From: Epiperipatus broadwayi | Taxonomy: Eukaryota > Onychophora > Udeonychophora > Euonychophora > Peripatidae | Assembly: GCA_028023455.1 (NCBI GenBank) | Contig: JAQFVV010012400.1 | Span: forward strand, 15,057,490-15,121,489 | DNA length: 64,000 nucleotides | Direction: 5' to 3' | Part shown: in pieces, positions 1-11,439 of the stretch | Numbering within the stretch: the stretch's first letter is position 1 | Layout of the letters: each line of letters begins with the position of its first letter | The notes under the pieces: model-generated | What the model was told of the DNA's origin: nothing | Database searches by the model: none | Seen by the model: the letters and a program-made list of their open reading frames with translations, nothing else | Position numbers and translations under genes: made by a program

Positions 1-72
1 GACGCGAACCCGCAACCCGGGCAACTGCCTGCAAATGCAAAGCAGTCGCGCTGACCTCTCGACCACCAATGC
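1..72 (-). repeat. tRNA-derived SINE, truncated by the window start
   Basis: Read on the minus strand, this has an A-box-like block (TGGTCGAGAGGTCAGCGCG) and, about 40 bases later, a B-box-like block (GGGTTCGCGTC) that runs off the window edge. The CGAGAGGT head and the extra bases between the boxes resemble a class II (Ser/Leu type) tRNA with a long variable arm. It is related to, but clearly diverged from, the SINEs at 636 and 4541. The tail is not in the window. Confidence 0.6.
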
Positions 73-630
73 AAGACTGTTTTTAGAAGCAATTATCTTC
101 ACTCTACTTCAGAGTCATCTTTTATATGAGGAATTATGTTCACTCGATAGTAATTTTATTAAATTCATATTTTCACACAAATTAGCGTCTAATTTATTGT
201 CTACTTCAATGAGAAGTTTAGATCTAATGTACTTCATAGTCATCCAATTTTATGCACTCTACTTTGAACACTTTTTAACAAAAATCTTTTATTGTGCATG
301 TATGCATGCACAGTCTTGTGTATGCATATATGTATAACAAAAAGTTTTTGCTAAAAGTGTTCAAAGTAAAGTGGATAAATTGCATTTTATATAAGATATT
401 ACTGCAAAATAAAGAAAGTGGTGAATTTGGTCATACTTCATATTCAATTATCAGTTTTAAACTTTTATATTATCATTCAAATAGTTTGAAAATGCAAAAA
501 CTTTTAAAAAAAATTTGAACTCAAATAACTGGTTTATATAGTATCACACACACACACAATGCTTTCATGTTTACATTGCAGGTATGGTTTGTCCTTTAGC
601 TAAAATATTAGATCAAAAAACGACAACAGT

Positions 631-717
631 CAAGCGTTGTTAGCCGAGAGGTCATCGCAGCTGTTGCAGACGGTTGTGGGTTCGCGTCCCGGCCGATGCT
701 ATGACATATGAAAAAAA
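631..717 (+). repeat. tRNA-derived SINE with poly(A) tail and probable target-site duplication
   Basis: A-box-like TTAGCCGAGAGGTCATCGC and B-box-like GTGGGTTCGCGTCCC are followed by a short tRNA-unrelated body ending CATATG and then a run of A. The sequence aaaaaacgacaa occurs just before the element (615-626) and again after the A-run (718-729), which looks like a target-site duplication made by LINE-type retrotransposition. The body is nearly identical to the minus-strand copy at 4541-4645. The Ser/Leu-like head suggests a class II tRNA ancestor. It encodes no protein; an internal pol III promoter is inferred from the boxes. Confidence 0.8.
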
Positions 718-729
718 AAAAAACGACAA

Positions 730-3700
730 TAACAACATAACACTTTTACTGCTTATACTTTTAACTGCGGATTTTTTTTTCATTCTAGGCAAACTTTGAA
801 TAATCAATAGACATTATATGATAGTGCTTTTATATCAACATTGCCAGATTCATTTATAGCTTATGCATTTAGTGAGAAAATATATAGAAAAATTAAAGTG
901 AGATTTCTTACATTTATATTTATTTCTAAAGAAGGCCTTAAGCCAGAAGCAAGACTAGAAATGTGAATATAAAACTACTCAAGCTTACAATGACACTAGA
1001 GCAGAGTGTAGATAACTTATTGTAAAAAACATATGATAAATGTAAGAAAAAAGATATTTTTTTATTGTTTAAAGTAAGAATACATCCAAAACAGACTTTT
1101 TTTTTTTTTTTATAGATAATTTTGGTTAAAAAAAAAAAAAAAGAATTTTATAAAAAAATATTAAATTTTTGAAAATTAAACGTTAGATATATTTTAAAAA
1201 TTTAGTTTCCAATTAAAAATAATAATAATCAGCATTTCAGCTTTATTTCAATGTCACTTATTATTTAAACAAATAATTTTTGCGTATTATTGTATAAATT
1301 TGAAGTATTTTAAATAGATGGGGGGGGGGGGTAGCAAATTGAATTTCCGCTTGGATATCTATATAAATTTAACACATTTTTTTTTTACATAAATGATAAA
1401 ATAATCATGACAAATAAAAAACAGAATATATATATAAAAAATCAACATTATGTGAATCAATTAAGGAGACACAGCTAAATGCAAAGTTAACAATATATAA
1501 ATATCCTGTTATAGTTATATCACTTGTTCATACTGGCAATGATCAAGCTTGCCAACCCTTTAACACAATTTATTCTGGCAACTTAACATCAAAAGATATA
1601 TCACAAACTTAGCAGCACTAATACAAATACAGATCTATCAATACACTACTCCATTTGCTCAATATGATACAATTAAATGTACTATTATAAGGATACATCT
1701 TTGTTTAACTGCCCACATGAAGCTTATGAATAATAACAGATTTCTTATATATATATAAAAGATGAATTTTGAAGATGTTTTCTTTTTTGGAGGACAGACT
1801 TCATGTTATTAAAAAAAAATTCAAAGAGTGACTAGAGATACAAAATTGTTTTTATTGGGATGTTATGACAGGATAAAATGGATAATTATAATTCAGCACC
1901 TATGTTGAAATCTTTCAAAAAGTTTGCTACAGAACAAATCACAAGATATCAAATAAAAAATCTAAACAAGCAACATGTGATATATATAAATGTATTTGTG
2001 TATCATGAATTGATTTGTACAACCATTGCAAACTCATCTTTAACTTATTACTCTTTGTCTTTTTCCCTATCTTTGATTTTTCTGGAGTTAGAATAGTCAT
2101 AATTATTTATGAGTGGATGTTATTAATGATATAATAATGATGAAAAAATAAGTGGTATAAAATTTTTATGAGAATGTATATCCATAGAGGTCTACCTTTA
2201 AACAACCTATCTAAATAAAGGCTGAGACCTATAATTGGTTCACTGGGTCTTAAAATTTCGCACTTTATAATATATACATTAATATACTTTGTTAGCATTA
2301 TTGCTGTTATATATATCAAAATTAATTATATTATTAACAGCAAGTGCACTAAAATATATTATATTTACTTGTCAAAATGTGATTTATTATTTAAAAGAAA
2401 ACTGCATTTAAATTTAATGCATATAATTAAATTGTCACACATAAAAATAAACAATTGAAATCTATGGTTTGTCAATTTAGTATTGAAATATAAGTTGACT
2501 TTCTCACTATCTAATCAAATGATAACAAAAACATTCTTTGCTTAGAAAATTGCATCACAAGTAACTTTGGATATATATATTAATATGGTTGTTAATAATG
2601 GTTGAAGTTTAAGTATGCAAATACTCTAAAATATTGTGCTTCCAGAGTTTAAAATAATTTTTCATAGAATATCATCAATGTATGATGAATAAAATTCAAC
2701 TGCATATTTGCTCAGTTATAGCTTTCATTTTTAACAATTTAATATCATTGTTTAACAGTAGGATATTGAAAGAGGATCAGAATAAATTATATGGGAAATG
2801 GAAAAAGTATGAAAGTAAGAGGAATAAAAGAGATATTTTTTGTTTTAGACTTTTGATTAAAATGAATATGATAAATAGATATTGAAATTAATGAAACAAT
2901 TAGCAAAAAATTGAATGTGACAATACTAGAATGATTTGGTAATACAAAATTGGAAAACTTTAAAGTATAGAAAAAAAATGAATGAATTTACAATAGCATA
3001 ATAAGCTTTAAAGAGAATAAATATCTAATTTAGCTAACAGGATTTCTAGGTTTATAGCCTTTTATACTCAGAAATTTCTGATTTTGTTTTTTAAAAAAGC
3101 TGTTTTATAACAGAGTGTATGTATTTTCCTTGATTCTATTGATATTTATTTAATGGAAGATTAGTTCATTGAAAAGGCCATAGTTTTAATAATTAGTTCT
3201 CATTTGAATTTTCATAAATAAATCCTATTTATTTCTAATTTTAAAAAGTAAATAACATTTTGTTCTTTTTTTTGTTGTTGTTGTTGTTTATTGCTTACTA
3301 GTTTATCAGAATATTTAGCAATGGAGAATCACAGTGAACATAATCAAAAGTCATTAAGGCTTTAAGACCAAATAATATAACACATCATTTGATATATGAA
3401 AAATTCTAATCACTTATGTAGTATGACCTAAAGAGAGAATAGCAGACTCAATTAAAGATTCCTGGATTGATTTTCAACTGATTACAAAGTAAAAAAAACC
3501 CAACTGTTCGATTGATTGATTGGAAGTGCTATGCTCAACTTACCACTCAGAAGCTGGAATGTCATAAATTGAAAAACTAAGGACATTAATATTTTTGGTT
3601 ATATAAATATTTAAATCATATCAAGAGGTTTTTAAAATATATTTCATATATATATAAACAATATAGAAATATGAGCCAAATATTAAAATAATAGAGAAAA

Positions 3701-4540
3701 TCTACAATTCTATTTCTCTGTTATCACCATTAATATTTAAGTTTATATGTATGCTAAATTTGGATTTACGACATCAAGGTCAATGTGAAATTTTTAACTG
3801 CATTATGAAATTATTGTTGACAGCAAAAATTTATTTTTGAAAATAGTAACTTCATCATCATCCTTTTTAACAATTATTGATTCATCGAAGAATTGAATGG
3901 CTCTCCAAATTTAATCCAATTTCTCTGATCCATCACCACATTATTCTAGCAAACTCCCTAATCTCATCTATCCATCACATGTCTAGGACTTTACCCTGTT
4001 TTGGGATTGATTCAAAACTTCAATTGTCTACCTGTTGTCATCTCTTTACCTATATCTCCAGCCTAGCTGTTTCAGTTTTTTAATTTTATTATCTCAACAC
4101 CAATCTTATTCTGTGAATAAGTTTATGTTACCAGTATTACATATTTGGTAAAACCGTAAAGTTATTTTATATGCTTGTTAAAATTAATAGAATAAGATTG
4201 TAAATATATAATTTCTATTTAGTCATTTAAAAATCATTTATCATTGCAGTTTTTCTATATTAATCTAGAATAAAAAATGAACAAATTCTGATGTTTTGAA
4301 CTTTATTTTTATAGATATTATAGAAAATCAAAACATAATAAAAAAGCAAAAACATTTTTAAAATACAATTCTGTCATTTTCTAATTAAAATTTAGAATAT
4401 ACACTTTTTTTATATTATATGTTTATGGTTTTTATTTATACTATATGTAAGATTACATAATTATTTCAAACACTTTATTAAGTTTCTTTAACCTTCAAGT
4501 TTAAAGATATAGCAAAAGTTATCTTTTTGTCCTATTACAT
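730..4540. other. A+T-rich DNA with no recognisable gene
   Basis: I see only homopolymer runs (T-runs near 1100, A-runs near 1125, a G-run at 1321-1331), a (TTG)n tract near 3272-3288 and a C/T-biased patch at about 3890-4080. The open frames here are short, low in complexity and have no family signature. The 3890-4080 patch is less A+T-rich than its surroundings and may be an old repeat, but I cannot name it. Confidence 0.6.
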
Positions 4541-4645
4541 TTTTTTTTTTTCATATGTCATAGCATCGGCCGGGACGCGAACCCACAACCGTCTGCAACC
4601 AACCACTTGCTTGCATGGCGGTTGCGATACCTCTCGGCTAACAAA
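4541..4645 (-). repeat. tRNA-derived SINE, full-length, poly(A) tail
   Basis: Minus-strand copy of the SINE at 631. It reads GTTAGCCGAGAGGTATCGC (A box), a variable region longer than in the other copy, TGTGGGTTCGCGTCCCGG (B box), GATGCTATGACATATG, then a run of A (the T-run at 4541-4551 on the plus strand). The bases from the B box to CATATG match the copy at 631. The copies differ mainly between the boxes, where the class II variable arm would lie. No clear target-site duplication was found. Confidence 0.8.
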
Positions 4646-4649
4646 AAAC

Positions 4650-5545
4650 CCACAAAAACGCATCATGAGTTTAAGCCAGACTAAAATTAGATTTGATTGT
4701 AAGGAGCAAATAAATGTTTGTTGTCAGCTCTTAAATAAAAATTATCAACCATCCTTTAATTTTATAAATCATTGTGATATAAACTAACAGTAATCAAAAG
4801 ACCAGTGCTTGTGCCATGGTCATTTTTTTCTATATTTTCTGAAACAAAGTAAAAAAAAACAAAAAGATATCCTAGTTTTCTTATAATGCCTAATTCAATT
4901 ATTTCTATCATCACTGTTAAATTGAGAAAGGATGTCTATAACCTATAATGTCAATATGTGTGCTATCATTCCTTCATAACAAAACAGCATTATAAAATTT
5001 TAAACCCAAATCAAGATGTTTGTTTCTAAACACCTTCAACCTTCGATTAGAAGGAGGGTGGGTGGGTGGGGGGTTATCTTTATCATATCATCATTCAAAA
5101 TGATTTAATAGTTGTAGAACATTAGAGAAAAGTGTCCATGGCCTAAAAAAATGGAAAGTTTAAAAAAATTAAAATCATAGCCATTCATGCTTTATGCAGT
5201 TTAGAACAGAAGCAGACTGGTGGATTAGAGAACTAAATGTTCCAGTTCAAGGGCCAACATATCACTACTGGTGTTCAAAAGTCTCATAATGTTTCCAAAC
5301 AACTGACAATTCAATAGAATAATGTATAAGCATATAAAAATTATATATTTAAAATCTCAATTATCATTGTCTATTAATGTAAGGATAATGATAGATTGTA
5401 TTTTTAGAATATAAAAGTATCATTATTTATGTGTAGACAAGTATATCATAGTGCTTTTTCTATAATAACAGCATGAGGGAGGATTCAAAATTAAGCATTA
5501 TATGAGTGCATTGTAGTACATGCCATTACTGCTAGATGCCTTTTG
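4650..5545. other. A+T-rich DNA with no gene seen
   Basis: This holds a short G-rich simple repeat (GGGTGGGTGGGTGGGGGG) near 5055-5074 and otherwise unremarkable A+T-rich sequence. I found no repeat family shared with the rest of the window and no plausible exon. Confidence 0.5.
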
Positions 5546-5789
5546 CAGAAATCCTCTTGCATCTATCCATTAACTGGCATCATTGATAGAAGTCCCTGTG
5601 TGATATAATAAATGTTTTGTTAAGTATGTCTCACTTATTTGTCGATTTTTGTAATGGCTGAAAATTGTAGGGATCCTCTTGCATCCATCTGTTAACTGGC
5701 ATCATTGATAGAAGTTCGTGTGTGATATAGTAAATGATTTATTAAGTGTGTCTCACTTATTTGTTAATTTTTGTAAAGGTTGAAAATTT
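5546..5789 (+). repeat. 122-bp tandem duplication
   Basis: Two adjacent copies begin with ATCCTCTTGCATC at 5551 and 5673, a period of 122 bases. Shared landmarks are AACTGGCATCATTGATAGAAG, TGTGTGATAT and TCTCACTTATTTGT. The copies differ at scattered positions, so the duplication is not recent. It lies directly upstream of the foldback element at 5809 and could be a remnant of an older repeat. Confidence 0.8.
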
Positions 5790-5898
5790 GAAACAACATA
5801 AAATTAGACAGGCAAAACTCTCCATACAGTAGTGCCACCTTAAGCTAACCAAAGTAATCAATGAATGCCAGAAGGCTTGTGTATAAAATCCCCATCTA

Positions 5899-5978
5899 GT
5901 GCCTACTCATCCAATATTCCCAGACTAGTTTCTGGTTTGTGGCCTTCATCAGTGAGGAGCCATGGATCTGAGAGCACT
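5899..5978 (-). ncRNA. Hammerhead ribozyme motif, family A, left arm of copy 1
   Basis: On the minus strand the core CTGATGA is at 5952-5946, followed by a 13-base helix II region (AGGCCACAAACCA), GAAA, the self-complementary helix III ACTAGT, and C at the predicted cleavage site (after 5923, reading leftwards). Proximal helix I pairs the bases just before CTGATGA with TGGG(A) after the cleavage site. A distal helix I pairs GTGC with GCAC. Helix II pairs G-G with C-C where the copy at 14731 has A-G with C-T, a compensatory difference. Positions 10.1 and 11.1 are A and A rather than the usual G-C, which may weaken activity. Confidence 0.6.
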
Positions 5979-6671
5979 GCACCTAGATCTTAGGGTCTAA
6001 TGCAACCTTCCAGCAGACACTTTTTATCTCTACTTAACTACAAAACTATTAGAATGAAATTGAAAACACAATATTTTCAATCTAAGCTCAATAGCTTATA
6101 TCATCAAACTCAGTTCAGCACCATACATTTTTGTGTCTTTGGCTCTTTAACAACCATAGCCACACTAGGCAGGATTGGTGTTAAACCACTAAACATCACA
6201 TGATCACTATCTTTTATACTAGCACATAATTTTTATTAAACAAGGCAAAACTCTCCGTACAGTAGTGTCATCAAGTGCCAACCAGAGTAATCAATGGATG
6301 CCAGAAGGCTTATGCATAATGGGGATTTTATGCACAAGCCTTTTGGCATCCATTGAATGGCACTACTGTATGGAGAGTTTTGCCTTGTTTAATAACAAGT
6401 ATGTGCTAGTATAAGAGATAGTGATTATGTGATGTTTAGTGGGTTAACATCAATCCTGCCTAATAGGATAGTGGTGGCTATGGTTGTTAAAGAGCCAAAG
6501 ACACCAAAATATATGAGTGCTGAACTGAGTTCAAACCCATATGACTATATAAACTATTGAGCTTAGATTGAAAACATTATTGCGTTTTCAATTTTATTCT
6601 CATAGTTTTGTAGTTAAGTAGAGATAAAAAGTGGCTGCTGGAGAGTTGCAATAGATCCTAAGATCTAGGTG

Positions 6672-6772
6672 CAGTGCTCTCAGATCCAAGGCTCCTCACT
6701 GACAAAGGTCACAAGTCAGAAACTAATCTGGGGATATTGGTTGAGTAGGCACTAGATAGGGATTTTATGCAC
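6672..6772 (+). ncRNA. Hammerhead motif with a mutated core, family A, right arm of copy 1
   Basis: Same layout as the other family A motifs: AGTGC...ATCCAA...TCCTCA, then the core, helix II, GAAA, helix III and TGGGGA...TTGG. The core reads CTGACAA (6699-6705), losing the invariant G of CUGANGA, and helix III is ACTAAT rather than ACTAGT. Helix II is still pairable (G-C, G.U, U.G). By known hammerhead requirements this copy should be inactive. Confidence 0.55.
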
Positions 6773-6894
6773 AAGCCTACTGGCATCCATTGATTATTCT
6801 GGTTGACACAGGGTGGCACTACTGTATGGAGAGTTTTGCCTTGTTTAATAACAATTATGTGCTAGTATAAGAGCTAGTGATCATGTGATATATA

Positions 6895-7165
6895 TGTAAT
6901 CATTAGCAAAATGTTGGCTGAATAATTAAATGGTTATTATAGCAATATATACTATATCTGTGTATAAAAACCATAGTTAATGGTAACATGCAGTTATACA
7001 AACTAATATTATATTACAGTGTATGTGAATAAGTTCAACAACAGATTATCATGGATTTCAAGTAATTTCTAATTGCCACTAAATAAACTTATATTGTTAA
7101 GTTTAAATTGTCTTAGTTTTATTTTAAAAAGATTACTGATGCTACCTACTAGTATTAAAAGAATA
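6895..7165 (+). repeat. 5' LTR of the Ty3/Gypsy relic
   Basis: Shares a diverged series of blocks with 10225-10512: TATACTA, ATAGTTAATG.TAACA, ACTGTGCATGTGAGTAAG-like, GATTATCA.GGA, TTTCTAATTGC.ACTAAAT and TTTTGTTAAGTTTAAA followed by TGTCTTTGTTTTAT. The two LTRs are well diverged, so the insertion is old. The outer boundaries are approximate because the terminal TG/CA bases cannot be fixed by eye. Confidence 0.65.
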
Positions 7166-7467
7166 CTATCTAGGAAACGGTAGAATGCTGCAGTCAGTAG
7201 TTTTTTTTGTTTAGAAGAACTTGTATAAACAATAACATAATGGTGCAGTTACAACTGTAGCAGATAACTTGTGCAAGCATGTGAAATAAAACATTTTGAT
7301 AATTGAAGTGTCTAAACATTTAAAATGGCATTATTAAATAACAGTATCCATGAATTTGATGTGAATAACAATTTGTCTTGGAAAATATAAGTTTAACATG
7401 TCGAGCAATACATGCTTATTAACAGAATCAAATCAAAGTTAAAGTAACTACACTTTCGTTATTTTCA

Positions 7468-8035
7468 GGGAAAGATGTATTGCAAGTAGCATCCCAAAAT
7501 CCCTGAAGATGTTCCATATGAGAAGTTAAAAGGCAAGATGAATGCTTATTTTAAGCCAGCAACAACTAAATAAGTGACATGTCTATGATTTACGAATAGA
7601 GAACTGACATGTCTATAATTTATGAATAGAGAACTGTTACCTCAAGAGACAACAAAATTCATGATATTACATTTAAAATTTTTGATAAAGAATGTACTTT
7701 TAAGTCTTAGTTGAAAAATAGACTATTGGATCAATTATTGTAGGGAATGATGGATCACAAGTTTAGGAAAATCTTATTAAATGAATTGAATTTCAATTAC
7801 AAATACACAATAGAAATATACAGGAAGTAATATTGGAGAATGCTTCGGAAGTTCGAGCTACTATATACATCCACAAGATCTTAATAGATATTAATAAAAC
7901 AGAAACTGATAGTGCAAGCTCTAAAAGCTCAAATGATATTTTAATCTGTTGCTGCTATGAGGAAAGGGGTGAGGAAGACCATATGAAGAAGTGTTGTAAT
8001 TTTACATATGTTGGTTAACTTTTCCAATAAAATTG
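7468..8035 (+). pseudogene. gag: gag remnant of the Ty3/Gypsy relic
   Basis: Readable fragments include IPEDVPYEKLKGKMNAYF at about 7499-7553, which resembles the capsid-region phrase of Gypsy Gag proteins in which a linker leads to (L)xxxF.P. At about 7948-8015 there is a cysteine-rich stretch ending EEDHMKKCCNFTYVG, which looks like a decayed CX2CX4HX4C zinc knuckle. Several stops and frameshifts separate the pieces. A short tandem duplication of about 31 bases (GACATGTCTAT...GAATAGAGAACT) lies at 7570-7634. The function would have been the capsid and nucleocapsid of the element's particle. Confidence 0.55.
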
Positions 8036-8061
8036 TAATTGATATAAATGTTAGGAACATT

Positions 8062-8196
8062 GAGTAAGAAAAGCTTAAAATAAAAGTTTTATTGCATTAT
8101 GCTATGCAGCTTTTGGTGAGTATGACATCATGATTAAGATATCAAAAGCTACTACGTGTAACACAATAAAACTTTTATTTTAAGCTTTTCTTACTC
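8062..8196. mobile_element. 135-bp MITE with perfect 33-35 bp terminal inverted repeats
   Basis: Begins GAGTAAGAAAAGCTTAAAAT and ends with the exact reverse complement, with the inverted repeat extending through AAAAGTTTTATTG. The middle is about 65 bases and has no coding capacity. It interrupts the decayed gag-pol of the Gypsy relic, so it inserted later, and the near-perfect ends suggest it is much younger than its host. I could not define a target-site duplication with confidence. Confidence 0.75.
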
Positions 8197-8384
8197 GGGG
8201 TTCTTTATATCAATGAAAAAGTATTCTAGAGAAAATGTAGTGGCTGTAGTTAATTTAGTTTGCATTTGCTGAAGTAAAGACAGGAGTGTAAAAACTAAGT
8301 CAAATTTGGATTTTAAATCATGGGAGACCATGTAAGAAAAAAAAATATTAAGCAGAATGGCTGCATTCTATTTGATATTATCTG

Positions 8385-8930
8385 GGAGCAAAACCTACCA
8401 TGGACATGGACAGTGGTGCTAGTTTATCTTTGTTATCATAGAAAGACATCTAAAATAAGTAAAAACCAATAAAATGAAATGCTCAAGAAAACTGACGTAA
8501 TAGCTTCAGATGTTAATGTGAATAAAATAGACTTATGCAGCAAAATAACTATCCATTAAAATCAATTCCAAAGTCGAATTTCTACCATTGTATATAGTGA
8601 AATACATTTAAATCCTATTCTGGATAAAAACCAGTTCAGACTACTAGGGAATAAAAAGAAAAAATAGACGCGTTATAATGGTATTGCAAATTGTGGAAGT
8701 CTGGACCAGTAAAAATGATAGCATCATCAAGAAGTGGAATTTTAGAATGTTGAACATTTTTGAAGATTGCCAGTTGGATAAGAAATGACTCTGTATTTAA
8801 ACCTTTACAAAATTAGAGAAAATACAGCTGGCCAAAAAATAAATTGAATTACTTCAAAAAGTCTATTTGGAATATTTGCAACCTTATGACTGACAGCACA
8901 TTCATACCATCAGAAGGCTGAAATCAAGTG
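8385..8930 (+). pseudogene. pol: pol remnant: aspartic protease and start of reverse transcriptase
   Basis: At about 8399-8437 the frame reads MDMDSGASLSLLS, matching the retropepsin active-site phrase (hydrophobic, D-[ST]-G-A). At about 8791-8890 it reads SVFKPLQN, a stop, then RKYSWPKNKLNYFKKSIWNI, which matches the entry to Gypsy reverse transcriptase (F.A.PVP.AL...V..EL..L...GI). The catalytic palm (YxDD) and RNase H are absent. The integrase zinc region follows almost at once, so about 2 kb of pol has been deleted. Confidence 0.65.
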
Positions 8931-8934
8931 CTCA

Positions 8935-9800
8935 GTTTATTACATAAGGAAAACCCAGAAGTAATATATATGAAAGAATTAGCAATAGATGCCAGAAAAT
9001 AGAGTAGATGGTGAAGAATTGTTTAAAATGTCAAATCATAATTAACTTTCTCCAAAAAAGATTAGAAACAAAGCCTAAGTATACAATGGGAAAAGACTTA
9101 TATTTGAACCATGCCTGGCCAATAAATGGCTACATCTATTTAATTGCAATAGATTCATACTCTAAATGGACAGAATACAGCACATCAAAAATACCAGTAT
9201 GGAATGTATTATCAAGGCATTAATAGAAATCTTCATATGCCAAGAATATACAGAAACTATTGTGATCAACAACAGAAATGTTTTTGCATTATGGATGTTT
9301 AAGGATTTTTTTGAAGGAAAAAGGAATATGCCAGAATTTGATACTGCTGTATCATTCTGAATCTAGTGGTCTAAAAAAAAGAAATTCAACATCTTAAACT
9401 GATATTGAACAAAATGGCATACCAAGATATAAATGAAGTGCTAATCAACACAATATGTTTTTTCAATATTTTACACTGTGTAAGTCGACAATGAATACAC
9501 CATTAGAATTAAAAAAATTTTTCATGAAAATGTCAAAGTCATTATAGCTAATAACATAAAAGATGAAAACAATTTAGACCTTGGAAATTTTAATGTTGGC
9601 AAGCAAGTTTGAACTAAAAACATTTAAAGAGAAAAATGACTTCCTGATATGACAATAAAAGTATCACCTAAACAAATCAGAATAATCCAATTGGAAAATT
9701 AAAAACACTCAAGGAGACATATCAATCATTTATGATCTCATCAAAGTGACATGTTAGAAACACATAATGTCCATGGAGAATTAACCAATAAAAAGAAAAA
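8935..9800 (+). pseudogene. pol: Integrase remnant of the Ty3/Gypsy relic
   Basis: The H2C2 zinc-binding region is visible as LHKENPEVIYMKELA at about 8940-8985, followed after a frameshift by VKNCLKCQ at 9011-9034. The catalytic core is then WPINGYIYLIAIDSYSKWTE (about 9118-9177), the first-aspartate block of DDE integrases, and further on ETIVINNRNVF where family members have VTDNG..F. The C-terminal end shows GNFNVGKQV and LEN.KHSRRHINHL (about 9590-9725), the usual DNA-binding phrase (GD.VW...LENG..W.RH...L). The second aspartate is replaced (NN for DN), and there are stops and frameshifts. Confidence 0.8.
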
Positions 9801-10224
9801 GAAATTTTATGATGAAGAAAAGTACACTGATACTTCCTCGGCAAATGAGGAAACACTCATTGATAGCTAAATTGATGAATCAGATCAGGCTGAAAAGAAA
9901 AATCTCACCACTTCAATATTTGTTCAAGATTGTTAGGAATCCCCAAAATCACAAGACTATTTTTGTAACTATTGCAGAAAGTGAGCAAAGAAATGGATTG
10001 TCTGTGTATGTAATTAAAATGAAAATAAAGCTTATTAGATTTTTGTAATTATGTATTGATAGTAAATGTACAATTGTCATCCTTCATTAGTAATTATCAC
10101 TCTAGAAAAATTTACATACAACCTGAGTACATTTGAATGATAATAAAAGATAAAGATGCAAATAAGCTTACATTATGCAGAAAGGACTGATTTTAAAACC
10201 TGCAACTGTCTACTCAAAAATTTG

Positions 10225-10512
10225 CTGATATATTGTAGTCATCAGCAGAGGTTGTATATAAGATATACTACATATGGAAAAAGCTATAGTTAATGATAAC
10301 ACAATTATATGGACTATATTAAATACTGTGCATGTGAGTAAGTGAAATCACATAACTATAGATTATCAAGGACTTTAGAGATTATGAAGTATTTTCTAAT
10401 TGCTACTAAATATTTTATTTACATACATTTACTGGGAAAGTGAAGAAACTTTTGTTAAGTTTAAACTGTCTTTGTTTTATCTTTCAAAAGTAACCTTTAT
10501 TAGTAAAAGGAT
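10225..10512 (+). repeat. 3' LTR of the Ty3/Gypsy relic
   Basis: Diverged match to the 5' LTR at 6895-7165, with shared blocks ATAGTTAATG, GCATGTGAGTAAGT, AGATTATCAAGGA and TTTTGTTAAGTTTAAACTG. It ends near TGTCTTTGTTTTATC. Insertions and deletions between the two LTRs show age. Confidence 0.65.
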
Positions 10513-10689
10513 TACAAAAATTTTGGGTACACTTACCCATTGAGAATTACAAAGTGTTCAATGTGACAAACAAGGTAAAACAATTATTGATTATATAAAG
10601 TAAATATGCTTGATAACAATTATGTCCATTAAAGAGTTGCTATAATGTTGATATTAATGTGTATCTGAACATGAGTATCTATACATGGA

Positions 10690-11430
10690 TCTACATGGCC
10701 CAGCTACTGAGAAGCCATCCATCACCCAATGATCCCACCCCTGGGGCCCCGAAGCGAAGACCCAAATGCTTCAGCTGAATAGGTGGACAAGTCCAGCATT
10801 GCGCCAACCACCACAACAGGCAGCGAGGTCCAAGGCTCAAGTCCATTGAATAATAAATTTCTCGACCTGCAGCTGAGCCATGTCAAGTCCATTCCAGATG
10901 TCTCTGTTTCCCAATCAACAGTCCAAATGTGCAGGGACCGCATTCGGTCTACCTGCCCAGAATTGGAAAGCCAACTAAGAAAAACTAACACATAGCGAGC
11001 ACAGATCTGCACTGCCTAAAACCAACCTATCAAGGGGGCACAGCAGCCAACCAGAGCAGGAATGGTGCTGAGACTTTGACCAGGTACCCTCCCAGAAGGT
11101 TTTCCAGGTAGCGGCAATAATTGTCAACAGCCTACACCAAAGAACCAGCCTGCTAATGACCACCACCACCCCCGAGGAAGAAAAGAGGAGTGCAGACCCA
11201 TGACCAGAAAATTATTGCAGCAAAGCCTCCATCAAAGTTATAAAATTTGGAGGTGGCCCAAATCAGACCAACCACCTTACAAACTCTCTAATTTTAAAGT
11301 TAACCAAAGGAAAAAAATGATTAGCTCAAATCAACACTGCCATAATAAACAAGCCATCAGGGGGTTGAAACAGCCTCCAAAGTCTGCTTCATTGTTGTTA
11401 ACTCTTGATACGTGTCATATATTCTAAATA
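10690..11430. repeat. G+C-richer unclassified segment, probable old retroelement piece
   Basis: Base composition jumps to near 50% G+C between about 10690 and 11240, against roughly 25% around it. Open frames exist on both strands (for example 70 codons at 10783-10995 on plus and 96 codons at 10722-11012 on minus), but neither shows a domain. The motif CATTGCGCCAACC at 10797-10809 recurs in similar form at 45953 and 47209. It lies between two LTR-like sequences (10225-10512 and 11440-11765), so it may be untranslated or gag sequence of a second element. I do not recognise it. Confidence 0.4.
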
Positions 11431-11439
11431 CTAGTTTAA

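Larger units (their letters stand above)
5809..6885. mobile_element. Foldback element, hammerhead family A, copy 1
   Basis: A roughly 1-kb nested palindrome. The outer arms (about 5809-6195 and 6440-6838) are reverse complements, beginning GGCAAAACTCTCCATACAG and ending CTGTATGGAGAGTTTTGCC. An inner pair (6195-6320 with 6325-6435) repeats the ends plus terminal bases of the form ATCACATGATCACTATC. There is no protein-coding content. Related copies lie at 14576, 17061 and 34678. Each complete arm holds a hammerhead-like motif, antisense in the left arm and sense in the right arm. The identity between arms suggests formation by an inverted duplication followed by modest decay. The class of element is unclear: no target-site duplication could be defined. 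Confidence 0.85.
6895..10512 (+). mobile_element. Ty3/Gypsy LTR retrotransposon relic, internally deleted
   Basis: In order: a 5' LTR (about 6895-7165), gag remains with a broken zinc knuckle, an aspartic protease active-site remnant, a stub of reverse transcriptase, the integrase zinc-binding, catalytic and C-terminal regions, and a 3' LTR (about 10225-10512). Most of the reverse transcriptase and RNase H is missing, since the RT N-terminal stub and the integrase H2C2 region are only about 100 bases apart. Stops and frameshifts occur throughout, and a MITE sits inside gag-pol (8062-8196). The order protease, RT, integrase is that of Ty3/Gypsy. It is non-autonomous and dead. Confidence 0.85.

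Noticed and set aside
10722-11012. 96-codon minus-strand frame with a normal-looking composition
   Set aside because: It overlaps a 70-codon plus-strand frame in a G+C-rich repeat; neither shows a domain, and long frames are expected by chance in G+C-rich patches.
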